A stretch of DNA of 64,000 nt from Streptomyces caeruleatus (GCF_001514235.1 NZ_KQ948949.1:1-64000), one strand, 5' to 3'; counted from the first letter of the stretch, positions 41,007 to 50,189 are shown. Notes: a model not told the origin generated them from the letters alone. Program-made: numbers and translations.

Positions 41007-43403
41007 ATGACGCATGCCGACGCGGGCACCGAAGTGGACAACGCCGTGCACCCCGCCACCGCCCCGGTGGCGACGGGCGGGCTGACCGCCGCCGAGGTGG
41101 CCGAGCGGGTCGCGCGGGGGCAGGTCAACGACGTGCCGGTGCGCAGCAGCCGGTCGATGGCGGACATCGTCCGCGCCAACGTCTTCACCCGGTTCAACGC
41201 GATCATCGGCGTGCTCTGGGTGATCATGCTGTTCGTCGCGCCGATCCAGGACAGCCTGTTCGGGTTCGTGATCCTCGCCAACACCGGCATCGGGATCATC
41301 CAGGAGTGGCGGGCGAAGAAGACCCTCGACTCGCTCGCGGTGATCGGCGAGGCCCGGCCCACGGTGCGGCGCGACGGGGTCGCCGCCGAGGTCAGCACGT
41401 CCGAGATCGTGCTGGACGACCTGATAGAGATCGGGCCGGGGGACAAGGCCGTCGTGGACGGGGTGTGCGTCGAGGCCGACGGGCTGGAGATCGACGAGTC
41501 GCTGCTCACCGGGGAGGCCGACCCGGTCGTCAAGCGGCCCGGGGACCAGGTGCTGTCCGGCAGTTTCGTCGTCGCCGGGGGCGGTGCCTTCCAGGCCACC
41601 AAGGTCGGCCGCGAGGCCTACGCCGCCCAGCTCGCCGAGGAGGCCTCCCGCTTCACACTCGTCCACTCCGAGCTGCGCTCCGGCATCTCCACGATCCTCA
41701 AGTACGTGACGTGGATGATGATCCCGGCCGCGACGGGCCTGATCATCACCCAGCTCGTCGTCAAGGACAACGAGCTCGACGACTCGATCGCCCGGACCGT
41801 CGGCGGCATCGTGCCCATGGTCCCCGAGGGGCTCGTGCTCCTCACCTCCGTCGCCTTCGCCATCGGCGTCATCCGGCTCGGCCGCCAGCAGTGCCTGGTC
41901 CAGGAACTCCCCGCCATCGAGGGCCTCGCCCGCGTCGACACCGTCTGCCTCGACAAGACCGGCACCCTCACCGAGGGCGGCATGGACGTCACCGAGCTGC
42001 GGCCCCTGAGCGGCAACGACGAGGACTACATACGCAAGGTGCTGGGCGCCCTCGGCGAGTCCGACCCCCGCCCGAACGCCTCCCTCCAGGCCGTCATCGA
42101 CGCCTACCCCGACGCCGAGGACTGGCGCTGCACCGAGTCCCTGCCCTTTTCCTCCGCCCGCAAGTACAGCGGCGCCACCTTCAGCGAGGGCAACGGCGAG
42201 GCCGGCACCTGGCTGCTGGGCGCCCCCGACGTACTCCTGCCCGCCGACGACCCGGCACTGGCCGAAACCGATCGGCTGAACGAACAGGGACTGCGCGTCC
42301 TGCTGCTCGCCCGCGCCGGCCGCGACCTCGACGATCCCGACGTGGCGGACGGCGCCAAGCCCGCCGCCCTCGTCGTACTGGAACAGCGGCTGCGGCCCGA
42401 CGCCGCCGACACCCTGCGCTACTTCGCCGAGCAGAACGTCCGCGCCAAGGTGATCTCCGGGGACAACGCGGTGTCCGTGGGCGCGGTCGCGACCAAGCTC
42501 GGGCTGACCGGGACGACGGTCGACGCGCGCCGGATCCCGCAGGACAGGGACGGGATGGCGACGGCCCTCGACGACGGCACGGTGTTCGGGCGGGTCACCC
42601 CGCAGCAGAAGCGGGACATGGTCGGCGCGCTCCAGTCCCACGGGCACACCGTCGCCATGACCGGCGACGGCGTGAACGACGTCCTCGCCCTGAAGAACGC
42701 CGACATCGGCGTGGCGATGGGCTCGGGGTCGGAGGCGACCCGGGCCGTCGCCCAGATCGTGCTGCTGAACAACAGCTTCGCGACGCTGCCGTCGGTGGTC
42801 GCGGAGGGGCGGCGGGTGATCGGCAACATCACGCGGGTCGCGACGCTGTTCCTCGTCAAGACCGTCTACTCGGTGCTGCTGGCGCTGATGGTGGTGTGCA
42901 CGCAGGTGGAGTACCCCTTCCTGCCGCGCCATCTGACCCTGCTCTCCACCCTCACGATCGGCGTCCCGGCCTTCTTCCTGGCCCTCGCGCCCAACAGGGA
43001 GCGCGCGAAACCCCACTTCGTGCGGCGGGTCATGCGGTACGCGATCCCGGGCGGGGTGGTGGCCTCGGTGGCGACGTTCACGACGTATCTGATTGCCCGT
43101 CACCACTACACCGGGGAAGGCTCGTTGGACGCGGAGACCAGCGTCGCCACGCTGACGCTCTTCCTGATCTCGATGTGGGTGCTGGCCATCATCGCCCGCC
43201 CCTACACCTGGTGGCGGATCGCCCTGGTGGCCGCGATGGGGTTCGGGTTCCTGCTGGTGCTGGTGGTGCCGTGGCTGCAGGAGTTCTTCGCGCTGCGGCT
43301 CGTCGGGGTGACGATGCCGTGGATCGCGGTGGGGATCGCGGGGGTGGCGGCGGCCGCCCTGGAGTTCACCTGGAGGTGGGTCGACCGCCGCTTCCCGGCG
43401 TAG
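41007..43403 (+). CDS. CtpE-type HAD-IC P-type cation ATPase
   Basis: This 798-residue pump has the TGEA dephosphorylation loop (residues 168-171), the PEGL ion-site motif (273-276), the phosphorylated D316 in DKTGT, and the hinge GDGVNDVLALK near 555. Membrane segments flank these, with about four near the C-terminus. The layout matches CtpE, a calcium exporter/importer of actinobacteria, and has no N-terminal metal-binding domain. The ATG at 41007 is preceded by TACCGT at 7 bp and no ribosome site, so it is possibly leaderless. Calcium as substrate is by homology. Confidence 0.9.
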   Translation: MTHADAGTEVDNAVHPATAPVATGGLTAAEVAERVARGQVNDVPVRSSRSMADIVRANVFTRFNAIIGVLWVIMLFVAPIQDSLFGFVILANTGIGIIQEWRAKKTLDSLAVIGEARPTVRRDGVAAEVSTSEIVLDDLIEIGPGDKAVVDGVCVEADGLEIDESLLTGEADPVVKRPGDQVLSGSFVVAGGGAFQATKVGREAYAAQLAEEASRFTLVHSELRSGISTILKYVTWMMIPAATGLIITQLVVKDNELDDSIARTVGGIVPMVPEGLVLLTSVAFAIGVIRLGRQQCLVQELPAIEGLARVDTVCLDKTGTLTEGGMDVTELRPLSGNDEDYIRKVLGALGESDPRPNASLQAVIDAYPDAEDWRCTESLPFSSARKYSGATFSEGNGEAGTWLLGAPDVLLPADDPALAETDRLNEQGLRVLLLARAGRDLDDPDVADGAKPAALVVLEQRLRPDAADTLRYFAEQNVRAKVISGDNAVSVGAVATKLGLTGTTVDARRIPQDRDGMATALDDGTVFGRVTPQQKRDMVGALQSHGHTVAMTGDGVNDVLALKNADIGVAMGSGSEATRAVAQIVLLNNSFATLPSVVAEGRRVIGNITRVATLFLVKTVYSVLLALMVVCTQVEYPFLPRHLTLLSTLTIGVPAFFLALAPNRERAKPHFVRRVMRYAIPGGVVASVATFTTYLIARHHYTGEGSLDAETSVATLTLFLISMWVLAIIARPYTWWRIALVAAMGFGFLLVLVVPWLQEFFALRLVGVTMPWIAVGIAGVAAAALEFTWRWVDRRFPA

Positions 43404-43438
43404 CAGTTACGGCAGCAGTTACTGCAGCAGTTACTGCA
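43403..43438. repeat. Three 12-bp tandem units at a convergent gene junction
   Basis: GCAGTTAC-G/T-GCA occurs three times in a row, starting at the last base of the ATPase stop codon. The third copy includes the stop codon and final Gln codon of the convergent secreted-protein gene. The units are near-palindromic (GCAGT...ACTGC). Confidence 0.8.
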
Positions 43439-44342
43439 CGTCGACGAAGTCGCCCGCAGCCGTGGCCGCCGGGGTCGTCGTCGTGCCCGCGAAGGTGTAG
43501 CGGAAGTAGCCGTCCTGGGTGGCCTTGACCGTGGTCTTGAGGTTGCCCGTGGCGTCGGTCTTGATGGTCTTGACCGTCGTGTAGGTGTTGCTGTTCTTCT
43601 TGCGGAACTGGAGCTTCACCGGCTGCCCGACATAGCCGTTGTACGTGCCGCGGTCCCAGTTGGCGCGGGAGAGCTTGCCGGTGACCGTGATGGTCTTGCC
43701 CTTCTTCACCGGCTCCGGCGCGGCGTTGACCGTCAGCTTGGATGAGCGCTGCATCAGCGTGGTGCCGAGGCCGCTCTGGCTCTTGTAGCCGACCTTGGTG
43801 ATGTCGAAGGTCTCGCCGCCCGGATTCTGGCCGTTGAAGGCGGTGGCCTCGGCGGCCGCCCGCCACGTCCCGGCGTCCGTGTTGACCAGCTCGTGGTCAC
43901 CCGGGTAGACGTCGATGGTGCCCTTGCAGTTGGCGGTGGTCGCGGAGGTCGCGGTGCACTTGGCCGGCTTGTTGCCGTAGAGCATGTTGTCCGGCGCGGT
44001 GGCGGAACCCCGGTAGATGACGGGGTCGGTGATGAAGTCCGCGGCGGTGATCTTGACGTCCTCGCCGTGGGTCAGCGTGTACGTCACCGTGGTGGAGACG
44101 TGGTTGGTCGTGCCGACCTTGACCGCCTTGGCGATCTTGAAGTTGGAGAAGGAGACGTTCAGGGCGTACGGCTTGCCCTCGGCGGCCGGGGCCCTGTCGG
44201 ACGCGGCGAGCGCGGCCTGGCGGACCTTCGCGACGTCCGCGCGGTAGGAGGCGGCGGTGTCGTCGGCCTGGGCGGCCGGCACAGCGAGGGCGGAGAGGGC
44301 CAGGGCGCCGGAGACGGCGGCCACGGTGGCTCTGATGCGCAT
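43431..44342 (-). CDS. Secreted protein with C-terminal Ig-like domain (paralogue A)
   Basis: This 303-residue protein has a signal peptide (MRIRATVAAVSGALALSALA, cleavage near AQADD), an N-terminal half of unknown fold with a cysteine pair (PAKCTATSATTANCKG) and a C-terminal beta domain at about 205-303 (SKLTVNAAPEPVKKGKTIT, LSRANWDRGTYNGY, LQFRKKNSN). The same C-terminal domain is in the next gene, almost unchanged. It looks like an Ig/CalX-like surface or matrix module. The ATG at 44342 follows AGGGGAACGC. A conserved hairpin lies 76-108 bp upstream. Function unknown. Confidence 0.82.
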   Translation of the reverse strand: MRIRATVAAVSGALALSALAVPAAQADDTAASYRADVAKVRQAALAASDRAPAAEGKPYALNVSFSNFKIAKAVKVGTTNHVSTTVTYTLTHGEDVKITAADFITDPVIYRGSATAPDNMLYGNKPAKCTATSATTANCKGTIDVYPGDHELVNTDAGTWRAAAEATAFNGQNPGGETFDITKVGYKSQSGLGTTLMQRSSKLTVNAAPEPVKKGKTITVTGKLSRANWDRGTYNGYVGQPVKLQFRKKNSNTYTTVKTIKTDATGNLKTTVKATQDGYFRYTFAGTTTTPAATAAGDFVDVQ

Positions 44343-44417
44343 GCGTTCCCCTGCTACGGAAAGGGGGCCCCGCTGGTCGTCGTTCCCTGCACTGCTGGTC
44401 ACATCGGGGCCCGGGTG

Positions 44418-44450
44418 ATCGTGGGACCTGTTGGTCCATGTGATCAGATA
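44418..44450 (-). promoter_or_regulatory. Conserved covarying hairpin element, copy A
   Basis: On the coding strand it reads ATCTGATCACATGGACCAAC, then AGGTCCCACGATC: hairpin GGACC-AACA-GGTCC between two GATCAC direct repeats. The second copy at 45432 has GGGTC-AACA-GACCC in the same place, so both arms changed together. It is the same distance (76 bp) from its start codon as copy B. Confidence 0.65.
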
Positions 44451-44500
44451 GGCGCCGGGCGTCGCCGGTTGTGCGGCGCGGTCGGAATCTTCGTGAGCTT

Positions 44501-44538
44501 CGTCACGAACTCCCTTGTGTCACAGGGAGTTCGTGACG
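44501..44538 (-). terminator. Strong terminator of the paralogue B gene
   Basis: CGTCACGAACTCCCT (44501-44515) pairs exactly with 44524-44538 across an 8-base loop. It lies 39 bp past the stop of the gene at 44577 and upstream of the paralogue A promoter element, so it separates the two transcription units. Confidence 0.8.
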
Positions 44539-44576
44539 CGAGCCCGGCCCGTCTTACGGCCTTACCGCTCCGGGGA

Positions 44577-45356
44577 CTACTTCACGTCGACGAAGTCACC
44601 CGCGGCGCTGACCGCCGGGGTGGTCGAGGTGCCCGCGAAGGAGTAGCGGAAGTAGCCGTCCTGGGTGGCCTTGACCGTGGTCTTCAGGTCGCCCGTCGTG
44701 GACGTCTTGATGGTCTTGACCGTGGTGTAGGTGCTGCTGCTCTTCTTGCGGAACTGGAGCTTCACCGGCTGGGTCGAGTAGCCGTTGTACGTGCCGCGGT
44801 CCCAGTTGGCGCGGGTCAGCTTGCCGGTGACCGTGATGGTCTTGCCCTTCTTCACGGGCTCCGGGGAGGCGTTGACCGTGAGCTTCGACAGGCGCTGCAC
44901 GTTGAAGCTCTTGGCGTTGTCCTTCTGGACGTAGTCGGCGTCCTTGCCCGCCGCGATGGCCCAGACCTTCCAGCCGCCGGCCACGCTGTTGATCAGGTTG
45001 TAGCCGGGGCGGAGGTCGAAGCTGGACTTGCAGTTCGACGTCGTGGCGCTGACCCGCGTGCAGCTGGCGCGGCCGTCGCTGCTGTTGGCGACGGCGCCGG
45101 AGTCGGAGCTGTCGATGTTCGCACCGTGGTACAGGATCGCCTGGGCCCAGTCGACGCCCGAGCTGTCCTTGACGGTGAAGGACACGGTGATGGTCTTCTT
45201 CGCGGTCGAGCCGACGACCGCCGCCTTGCCACCGTTCACCACGACGTTCGAGATCGTCGTGTCGCCCTCGACCTCGTCGGCCTGCGCGGCCGGCACGGCA
45301 AGAGCGGAAAGGGCCAGGGCGCCGGTCACGACGCCGAGGGTGGCACGCATGCGCAT
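44577..45356 (-). CDS. Secreted protein with C-terminal Ig-like domain (paralogue B)
   Basis: This 259-residue protein shares with paralogue A the signal peptide core (GALALSALAVPAAQAD) and a C-terminal domain at about 160-259 that is almost identical (SKLTVNASPEPVKKGKTIT, LTRANWDRGTYNGY, LQFRKKSSS). The middle differs: FTVKDSSGVDWAQAILYHG, with a cysteine pair SCTRVSATTSNCKS like that of A. I use the ATG at 45356; a GTG at 45371 and an ATG at 45350 are alternatives. The paralogues look like products of duplication with the C-terminal part kept alike by selection or gene conversion. Function unknown. Confidence 0.82.
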   Translation of the reverse strand: MRMRATLGVVTGALALSALAVPAAQADEVEGDTTISNVVVNGGKAAVVGSTAKKTITVSFTVKDSSGVDWAQAILYHGANIDSSDSGAVANSSDGRASCTRVSATTSNCKSSFDLRPGYNLINSVAGGWKVWAIAAGKDADYVQKDNAKSFNVQRLSKLTVNASPEPVKKGKTITVTGKLTRANWDRGTYNGYSTQPVKLQFRKKSSSTYTTVKTIKTSTTGDLKTTVKATQDGYFRYSFAGTSTTPAVSAAGDFVDVK

Positions 45357-45431
45357 GTATGTGTTCCCCACGTGGAGAGGGTCCCGCCGCCCGCCGCGCC
45401 TGTGGCTCGTGGGGCGGAACGGGACCCAAGT

Positions 45432-45465
45432 GATCAGAGGGTCTGTTGACCCACGTGATCAGATT
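45432..45465 (-). promoter_or_regulatory. Conserved covarying hairpin element, copy B
   Basis: On the coding strand it reads AATCTGATCACGTGGGTCAA, then CAGACCCTCTGATC. The stem is GGGTC-AACA-GACCC, flanked by GATCAC repeats, 76 bp upstream of the ATG at 45356. Compared with copy A, two base pairs of the stem differ in both arms with pairing retained. It may be an operator dyad or a leader hairpin. Confidence 0.65.
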
Positions 45466-45541
45466 CGCGAGACATACGAATGGTTGTACGGCTCGTGAGA
45501 AATTTGTGCGGGAAATTTCAAGATCCGGCGAAGCGGCCGCC

Positions 45542-48500
45542 TCAGTCGAACCACCGGTCCCGAGCCAGCTCCCCCGTCCGTGACGGGTCCTCCAGCAGGG
45601 CCGCCACCTCGAACCGCCGGGGCCACTGGCCCGCCGCCCACGCGAGACCCGCGGCGACGCCCTCCAGGGTGGCGGCGTGCAGGGCGCCGTCGTGGGTGAG
45701 GCGCCAGTCGATCTCCACGCCGTCGACGACGAGTTCCTCGTGCTCGACGTACGACTCCGGGGTCCGCGCGCCGAGCAGGACCCGCACCGACTCCGGTACG
45801 TCGTGCTCGGTGCCCTCGCTGGTCACCTCGCCGGTGACGGACTCGCTCAGCCGCCGGACCTGGAACAGCTCGGCCAGCTCGGCGGCCCGCGCCGGCCGGA
45901 CCGGCAGCAGCGGCACGCCCTCGGTGAAGGGCAGCAGGTCCGGCGAGTCGACGACCACCGCGTCGGCCGCGTCCACGACCTCGACCCGCCCGTCGACGAC
46001 GGCCCGCAGCTCGTCCGGCAGGGTCACCTGGTCGGGGTCCAGGTCGGCCAAGGCACCGTACAGAGCGTGCAGTTGAGCGGAGGTGACGGGGCGGTCGGGG
46101 TCGGCGAGGCGGTCAAGGAGCTCGGCGGCGCCGCCCGGCTCGTCGAGCAGCGCGGCGACGGAGGTGCGCACGCCGAGGGCCCGCAGCACCTGTTCGTCGT
46201 CGAAGCCGGTGGCGTCGGCCTCTTCGTACAGGCCGCGCAGGAGCGGGTCACCGCCGGAGGCGAGGAGTCCGGCCGGGCGGCGGCCGTCCAGCACCGGGTT
46301 GCCGCGCAGCCACCAGGCCGTGTACGGCCGTACGACCTCGTGCGTGCCGTCGGGCAGCAGGATCCGCACCTGCTGGGTCAGCGCGTCCCGCAGGGGCGGC
46401 TGGGCGAGCAGGGCGAGGGCCTGCGGCCACTTGTCGTCGTCGACCAGGTCCAGATCGCGTACGGCGATGAGCTCGGTGGCGACGGGCGGTACGGGCGTGT
46501 CCGGGAAGCGGTCGAGGATGTCCTCGCACCAGACGTCGACCGCGTCCAGCAGGCCGGCGTCGTCGGGCTCGGCGAAGTCCCCTTCGCGGGGCTCCAGTTC
46601 ATCCGGGTCGAGGACGACGTCGGCGGCCCGGACGAGCGCGAAGTTGGCGAGGACCCCGCAGGCGGCGAGCGGCTGCTCGCCCCACTTGTCGGCCAGTTCG
46701 GCGTCCACGGTGGCGAGTTCGTCCTCCCGCATGACCTGCGCGAAGGGACTGCCGGGCAGCACCAGCTCACCGGCCGGCGCGAGCTCCCCCTCCTCGTCGG
46801 GCAGCGCGAGCGCGCCCAGCCACGGCTCGTCACCGGGCTCCAGGCCCGCGTCCCGCACGAGCGCGAGCACGGTGTCGGCCAGCTCGTCGGCGTCCGGCAC
46901 GTCCTCCTCCCAGCTGACGCCACCGTCGTCGTCCAGGGAGGCGGCGACGGCGGCCCGCACCTGGGGTGTGGTGAGGACCGCGCGGGGCGTGGCCGGCAGG
47001 GCGCCGAGCTTCTCCAGGAGCGGATGCGCGGCGTCCGGGTGGGCGACCTTGAGGCCGAGACGGGTGAGGATCTCGGGGTCGACGGGGGCGCCGTCGGAGG
47101 TGGGGAGCAGGATCTGCCGCGGCCCGATGGTGGTCCGCCCGTCGGCCAACGGCACCGGCAGCCCGGACAGGCGGTCCGGGTCGACCCCGGCGAGGCTGTC
47201 GTAGAGCCGCCGCCACCAGCCCGGCTCCTTCTCCAGCCCGGCCAGCCGGTCGACGGCGTCGGTGAGCGGGACCCGGGCGACCCCCAACGTCCTTAGCTCC
47301 ACGCGCCGTTCCAGCCCGGCGGGCAGCAGCGTCGGCAGCACCTCGGCCAGCACCCGCACGGTGTCGGCACCGGCGCCCTCGACGACCTCGGCGTCACGAG
47401 GGCGGAGGGACTCGGGCAGGTCGTCGGAGTCGTGTTCACGCGGCTCGACGGCGGGCGGCAGGAAGGAAGTCCGGGGCAGCCGCTCCAGGATCGCCTGCCG
47501 CAGGGCCCCGTCCAGCTCCCCCTTCCCCAGCGGCCCGGGCACGAGGCCGATGATGCCCTCGCCCACCGGACGCCAGTCCCCGAGCAGTTCGGCGTACGCG
47601 TCCGCCGCCCGCTGCACCAGGAAGTCGGTGAGCGGGCCGGGGGCGGCGTGGCGGCGGGTGGTGTCCAGGGGGAACGAGGCGATGAGGAGGGCGGGGACGC
47701 CGAGGGGCTCGTCGCTGGGCGTGGGCGCGTGGACGACGGGGGCGGTGCGGGGCCGGGCGGGCGCGCTGTCGGCGGCGTTGACGGGCACGGCCCAGGTGAG
47801 CGACCAGTGCGGGCGCAGCCGCTCCTCCACCGGCCGGTCGGCGAGCAGCTCGGGGGTGAGCGGGCCGTCGGCGGCGGACGTACGCCAGTGGGTGACGCTC
47901 TCGACGCCGTCGCGGGAGTCCTCCACGACCGTGAAGGGGCCGTCGGTCCGGCGGCGCAGCGTGCGCGGGGCGTCGTCGTTCACCTCGATCACGACCTCCT
48001 CAAGCCCGGGCAGGGCGAGGAGCAGGGCGTCGTCGACGGCGTGCAGCAGCCGCTCGGCGAGATCCGCGGCCGCGGTGTCGCGCAGCGGGAGGATGACGGC
48101 GGTGTCGTACGGATCGGGGGCGGTGCCCTCGGCGGCGAACGGCAGCCGCAGGACCGGCACCTGCCCGTCCCGACGCCGGATCTCGTCACCCAGCCCCGGG
48201 CTGTGCCGCGCGGTCTCCCGGGCCAGCTCCCGGGCCTCGGCGAGGGACCACCGCACTCCGCCGTGCCGCCCGACGACGGCGGGCTCGTCGGTGACGGAGA
48301 CGACGGCGGCGAACCCGACACCGAAGCGCCCCACGGAAGCAGTCGAAGCGGTGTTAGCCGTGGAAGCGGTGTTAGCCGTGGAAGCGGTGGAAACCGTGTC
48401 CCGCTTGGCCGAGGCCCGCAGGGTGGACAGTGACTCGACGCCGCCCGCGTCCAGCGGAGCACCCGTGTTGGCGGCGACGAGAACACCCTCACGGAGGGTG

Positions 48501-48730
48501 AGCCGCAGCCGCCCGGCCACCCCGGCCCGCGCCGCGGCGTCGGCGGCGTTCTGAGCGAGCTCGACGACGAGCCGGTCCCGGTACCCGCCGAGGACGAGGT
48601 CCTCCTCGGCGTTGGCGTCCTCCCGGAAACGGGCGGGACTGGTGGCCCAGGCGTCCAGGACTCCGCGCCGCAGCCGGGCCGTACCGAAGGGGTCGGCGCC
48701 TTCGGCCGCGGGCCGCACGAACTTGCTCAC
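45542..48730 (-). CDS. Large GHKL ATPase (sacsin N-terminal ATP-binding-like)
   Basis: This 1062-residue protein has an N-terminal Hsp90/GHKL-type ATP-binding domain: N box VVELAQNAADAAARAG with N61, LVAANTGAPLDAGGVESLSTL near 84-103 (D94 region) and VGRFGVGFAAV (133-143). Between the last two is a Ser-Thr-Ala-Asn repeat (about 111-132) coded by an 18-bp tandem repeat at 48345-48390. The remaining 900 residues are acidic and Leu-rich with no motif I recognise. The GTG at 48730 has GAGGAG 8 bp upstream. These proteins are conserved single genes in actinobacteria; a chaperone-like or DNA-linked role is possible but unproven. Confidence 0.85.
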   Translation of the reverse strand: MSKFVRPAAEGADPFGTARLRRGVLDAWATSPARFREDANAEEDLVLGGYRDRLVVELAQNAADAAARAGVAGRLRLTLREGVLVAANTGAPLDAGGVESLSTLRASAKRDTVSTASTANTASTANTASTASVGRFGVGFAAVVSVTDEPAVVGRHGGVRWSLAEARELARETARHSPGLGDEIRRRDGQVPVLRLPFAAEGTAPDPYDTAVILPLRDTAAADLAERLLHAVDDALLLALPGLEEVVIEVNDDAPRTLRRRTDGPFTVVEDSRDGVESVTHWRTSAADGPLTPELLADRPVEERLRPHWSLTWAVPVNAADSAPARPRTAPVVHAPTPSDEPLGVPALLIASFPLDTTRRHAAPGPLTDFLVQRAADAYAELLGDWRPVGEGIIGLVPGPLGKGELDGALRQAILERLPRTSFLPPAVEPREHDSDDLPESLRPRDAEVVEGAGADTVRVLAEVLPTLLPAGLERRVELRTLGVARVPLTDAVDRLAGLEKEPGWWRRLYDSLAGVDPDRLSGLPVPLADGRTTIGPRQILLPTSDGAPVDPEILTRLGLKVAHPDAAHPLLEKLGALPATPRAVLTTPQVRAAVAASLDDDGGVSWEEDVPDADELADTVLALVRDAGLEPGDEPWLGALALPDEEGELAPAGELVLPGSPFAQVMREDELATVDAELADKWGEQPLAACGVLANFALVRAADVVLDPDELEPREGDFAEPDDAGLLDAVDVWCEDILDRFPDTPVPPVATELIAVRDLDLVDDDKWPQALALLAQPPLRDALTQQVRILLPDGTHEVVRPYTAWWLRGNPVLDGRRPAGLLASGGDPLLRGLYEEADATGFDDEQVLRALGVRTSVAALLDEPGGAAELLDRLADPDRPVTSAQLHALYGALADLDPDQVTLPDELRAVVDGRVEVVDAADAVVVDSPDLLPFTEGVPLLPVRPARAAELAELFQVRRLSESVTGEVTSEGTEHDVPESVRVLLGARTPESYVEHEELVVDGVEIDWRLTHDGALHAATLEGVAAGLAWAAGQWPRRFEVAALLEDPSRTGELARDRWFD

Positions 48731-48834
48731 GTTGACTCTCCTCATCGGCGTGATGTTGAAGGTACCGCTTGCTGAAGCGACACGGGCATGCCGACCGTCG
48801 CGGGTACGCGGCGCCCGGAGGTGGGCGCGGTCCG

Positions 48835-50073
48835 TCACAGGCGGATGACGACCAGGGCTATGTCGTCACGGGCCCCGCTGGCGACGCTGAGGCGGGCCAG
48901 CAAGTCGTCAGCGAGCTGGCCGGGCGCGAGGGTGCTGTCCCGGGACAGGGCTGAGAGCAGGCGGGCCAGGCTGGCGTCGATGTCCTCGTCGTGGCGTTCG
49001 ATGAGACCGTCGGTGTACAGGACGAGGGTGTCGCCGGGCGTGTAGGGCAGGCCGGCCTGGGGGCGGGGGACGTGGTAGGGGCGGGCGCCGAGAGGCGGAT
49101 CCGTGGCCTGGTCCAGCAGCTCGCAGGCCCCGCTGGGGTGAACCAGGACGGGCGGCAGGTGGCCCGCGTTGCTGTAGACGATCAGCCTGCTGCGGGTGTC
49201 GATGAGTACCTTGACCGCGGTCGCGGCTGTCGCGCCTTCGATGGAGCGGGCGTAGAGGCCGAGGACCTCCAGGGCCTGGGCGGGGCTGGGGATGGCGCGA
49301 ATGGCCGCGCTCAGGGCGCTGCGGAGCATGCCCATGACGGCCGCCGCCTGGAGGCCGTGGCCGACGACGTCTCCGACCGCCGCGGCGTAGCGGTCGGGGG
49401 GCAGGTCGACGACGTCGTACCAGTCGCCGCACACGTTGAGCGAGGTGGCCGCGGGCAGGTACCGCACGGCGATGTTGTCGTAGTGCTGGTGCAGGTCGGG
49501 GGCCTGGAGCATGGCTTCCTGCAGGGCGACGGCCACCTGGCGTTCCCGGGCGTGGGCCTGGCGCAGTTCCTGGTTGAGCCGTTGCAGTTCGCGGGCCCGC
49601 CCGTAGAGCTCGGCCGCCATGCCCTTTTCCCGGTCGGTGAGCTCTTCGGTGAGCTGGCTCGCCCAGCGTGAGCGGACGAATGCGGTGACGTCCTCGGACC
49701 GCTGGACGATCCATGCCACCGTGCCGTCCGGCCCGGGGATCGGGGTGTGGATGTCGGACCACCACCGCTCGTCGAAGCCGCTCGGCTGGTCGGAGTCGGG
49801 GATGTCGTACCGCTGCAGCACCAGGGTGTCCGGGGCCCCCGTGTCCAGGACCCGTTGCAGTGACTCCTTGAGGGTGCGTTCCGCGTCGCCGGGGGTGCTG
49901 GGGTTTTCCGGCAGGGCGTCGAAGAAGTACTTCCCGATCAGCTCTTCCCTGGTCCGCCGGGTGGCCTGCAGGTATGCCGGGTTGGCGTAGCGGATCACCA
50001 GGCCCCTGTCCATCACGAGGAGTGGGCTGGGCGTGGCTTCGAAGAAGGCCGTGAAGCTGATGTCCGCTGCCAT
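48835..50073 (-). CDS. PAS-domain SpoIIE/PP2C-type phosphatase
   Basis: This 412-residue protein has an N-terminal PAS domain (about 1-130: PSPLLVMDRGLVIRYANPAYL, IVQRSEDVTAFV), a coiled-coil linker (about 140-185) and a C-terminal PP2C-like phosphatase (about 195-412) with metal-binding aspartates in CGDWYDVV and GDVVGHG and LVLYTDGLIER near 355. It likely dephosphorylates an anti-anti-sigma factor in response to a signal sensed by the PAS domain. The partner is not adjacent; a further HATPase is at 51427. The ATG at 50073 has a weak ribosome site. Confidence 0.9.
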   Translation of the reverse strand: MAADISFTAFFEATPSPLLVMDRGLVIRYANPAYLQATRRTREELIGKYFFDALPENPSTPGDAERTLKESLQRVLDTGAPDTLVLQRYDIPDSDQPSGFDERWWSDIHTPIPGPDGTVAWIVQRSEDVTAFVRSRWASQLTEELTDREKGMAAELYGRARELQRLNQELRQAHARERQVAVALQEAMLQAPDLHQHYDNIAVRYLPAATSLNVCGDWYDVVDLPPDRYAAAVGDVVGHGLQAAAVMGMLRSALSAAIRAIPSPAQALEVLGLYARSIEGATAATAVKVLIDTRSRLIVYSNAGHLPPVLVHPSGACELLDQATDPPLGARPYHVPRPQAGLPYTPGDTLVLYTDGLIERHDEDIDASLARLLSALSRDSTLAPGQLADDLLARLSVASGARDDIALVVIRL

Positions 50074-50189
50074 GGTGTGTGCGCCCTCTGCAGCCGGCGA
50101 GCACGACTGCCGTCCACTACCAATCTACGAGCAACCCGGCGTACGGGCTCACCGGCCCGCGGCTCCGGGCCCGGTGCCGACGTGATCGG

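Noticed and set aside
40791..43106. A 771-codon minus-strand frame opposite the P-type ATPase
   Set aside because: It is a GC-skew shadow with His/Arg/Asp-rich text; the plus strand has all P-type motifs.
45542..50073. Anti-phage defence system made of GHKL ATPase plus phosphatase
   Set aside because: No nuclease, helicase or other effector is adjacent, the two genes are separated by 104 bp, and the GHKL family is a widespread actinobacterial single gene.
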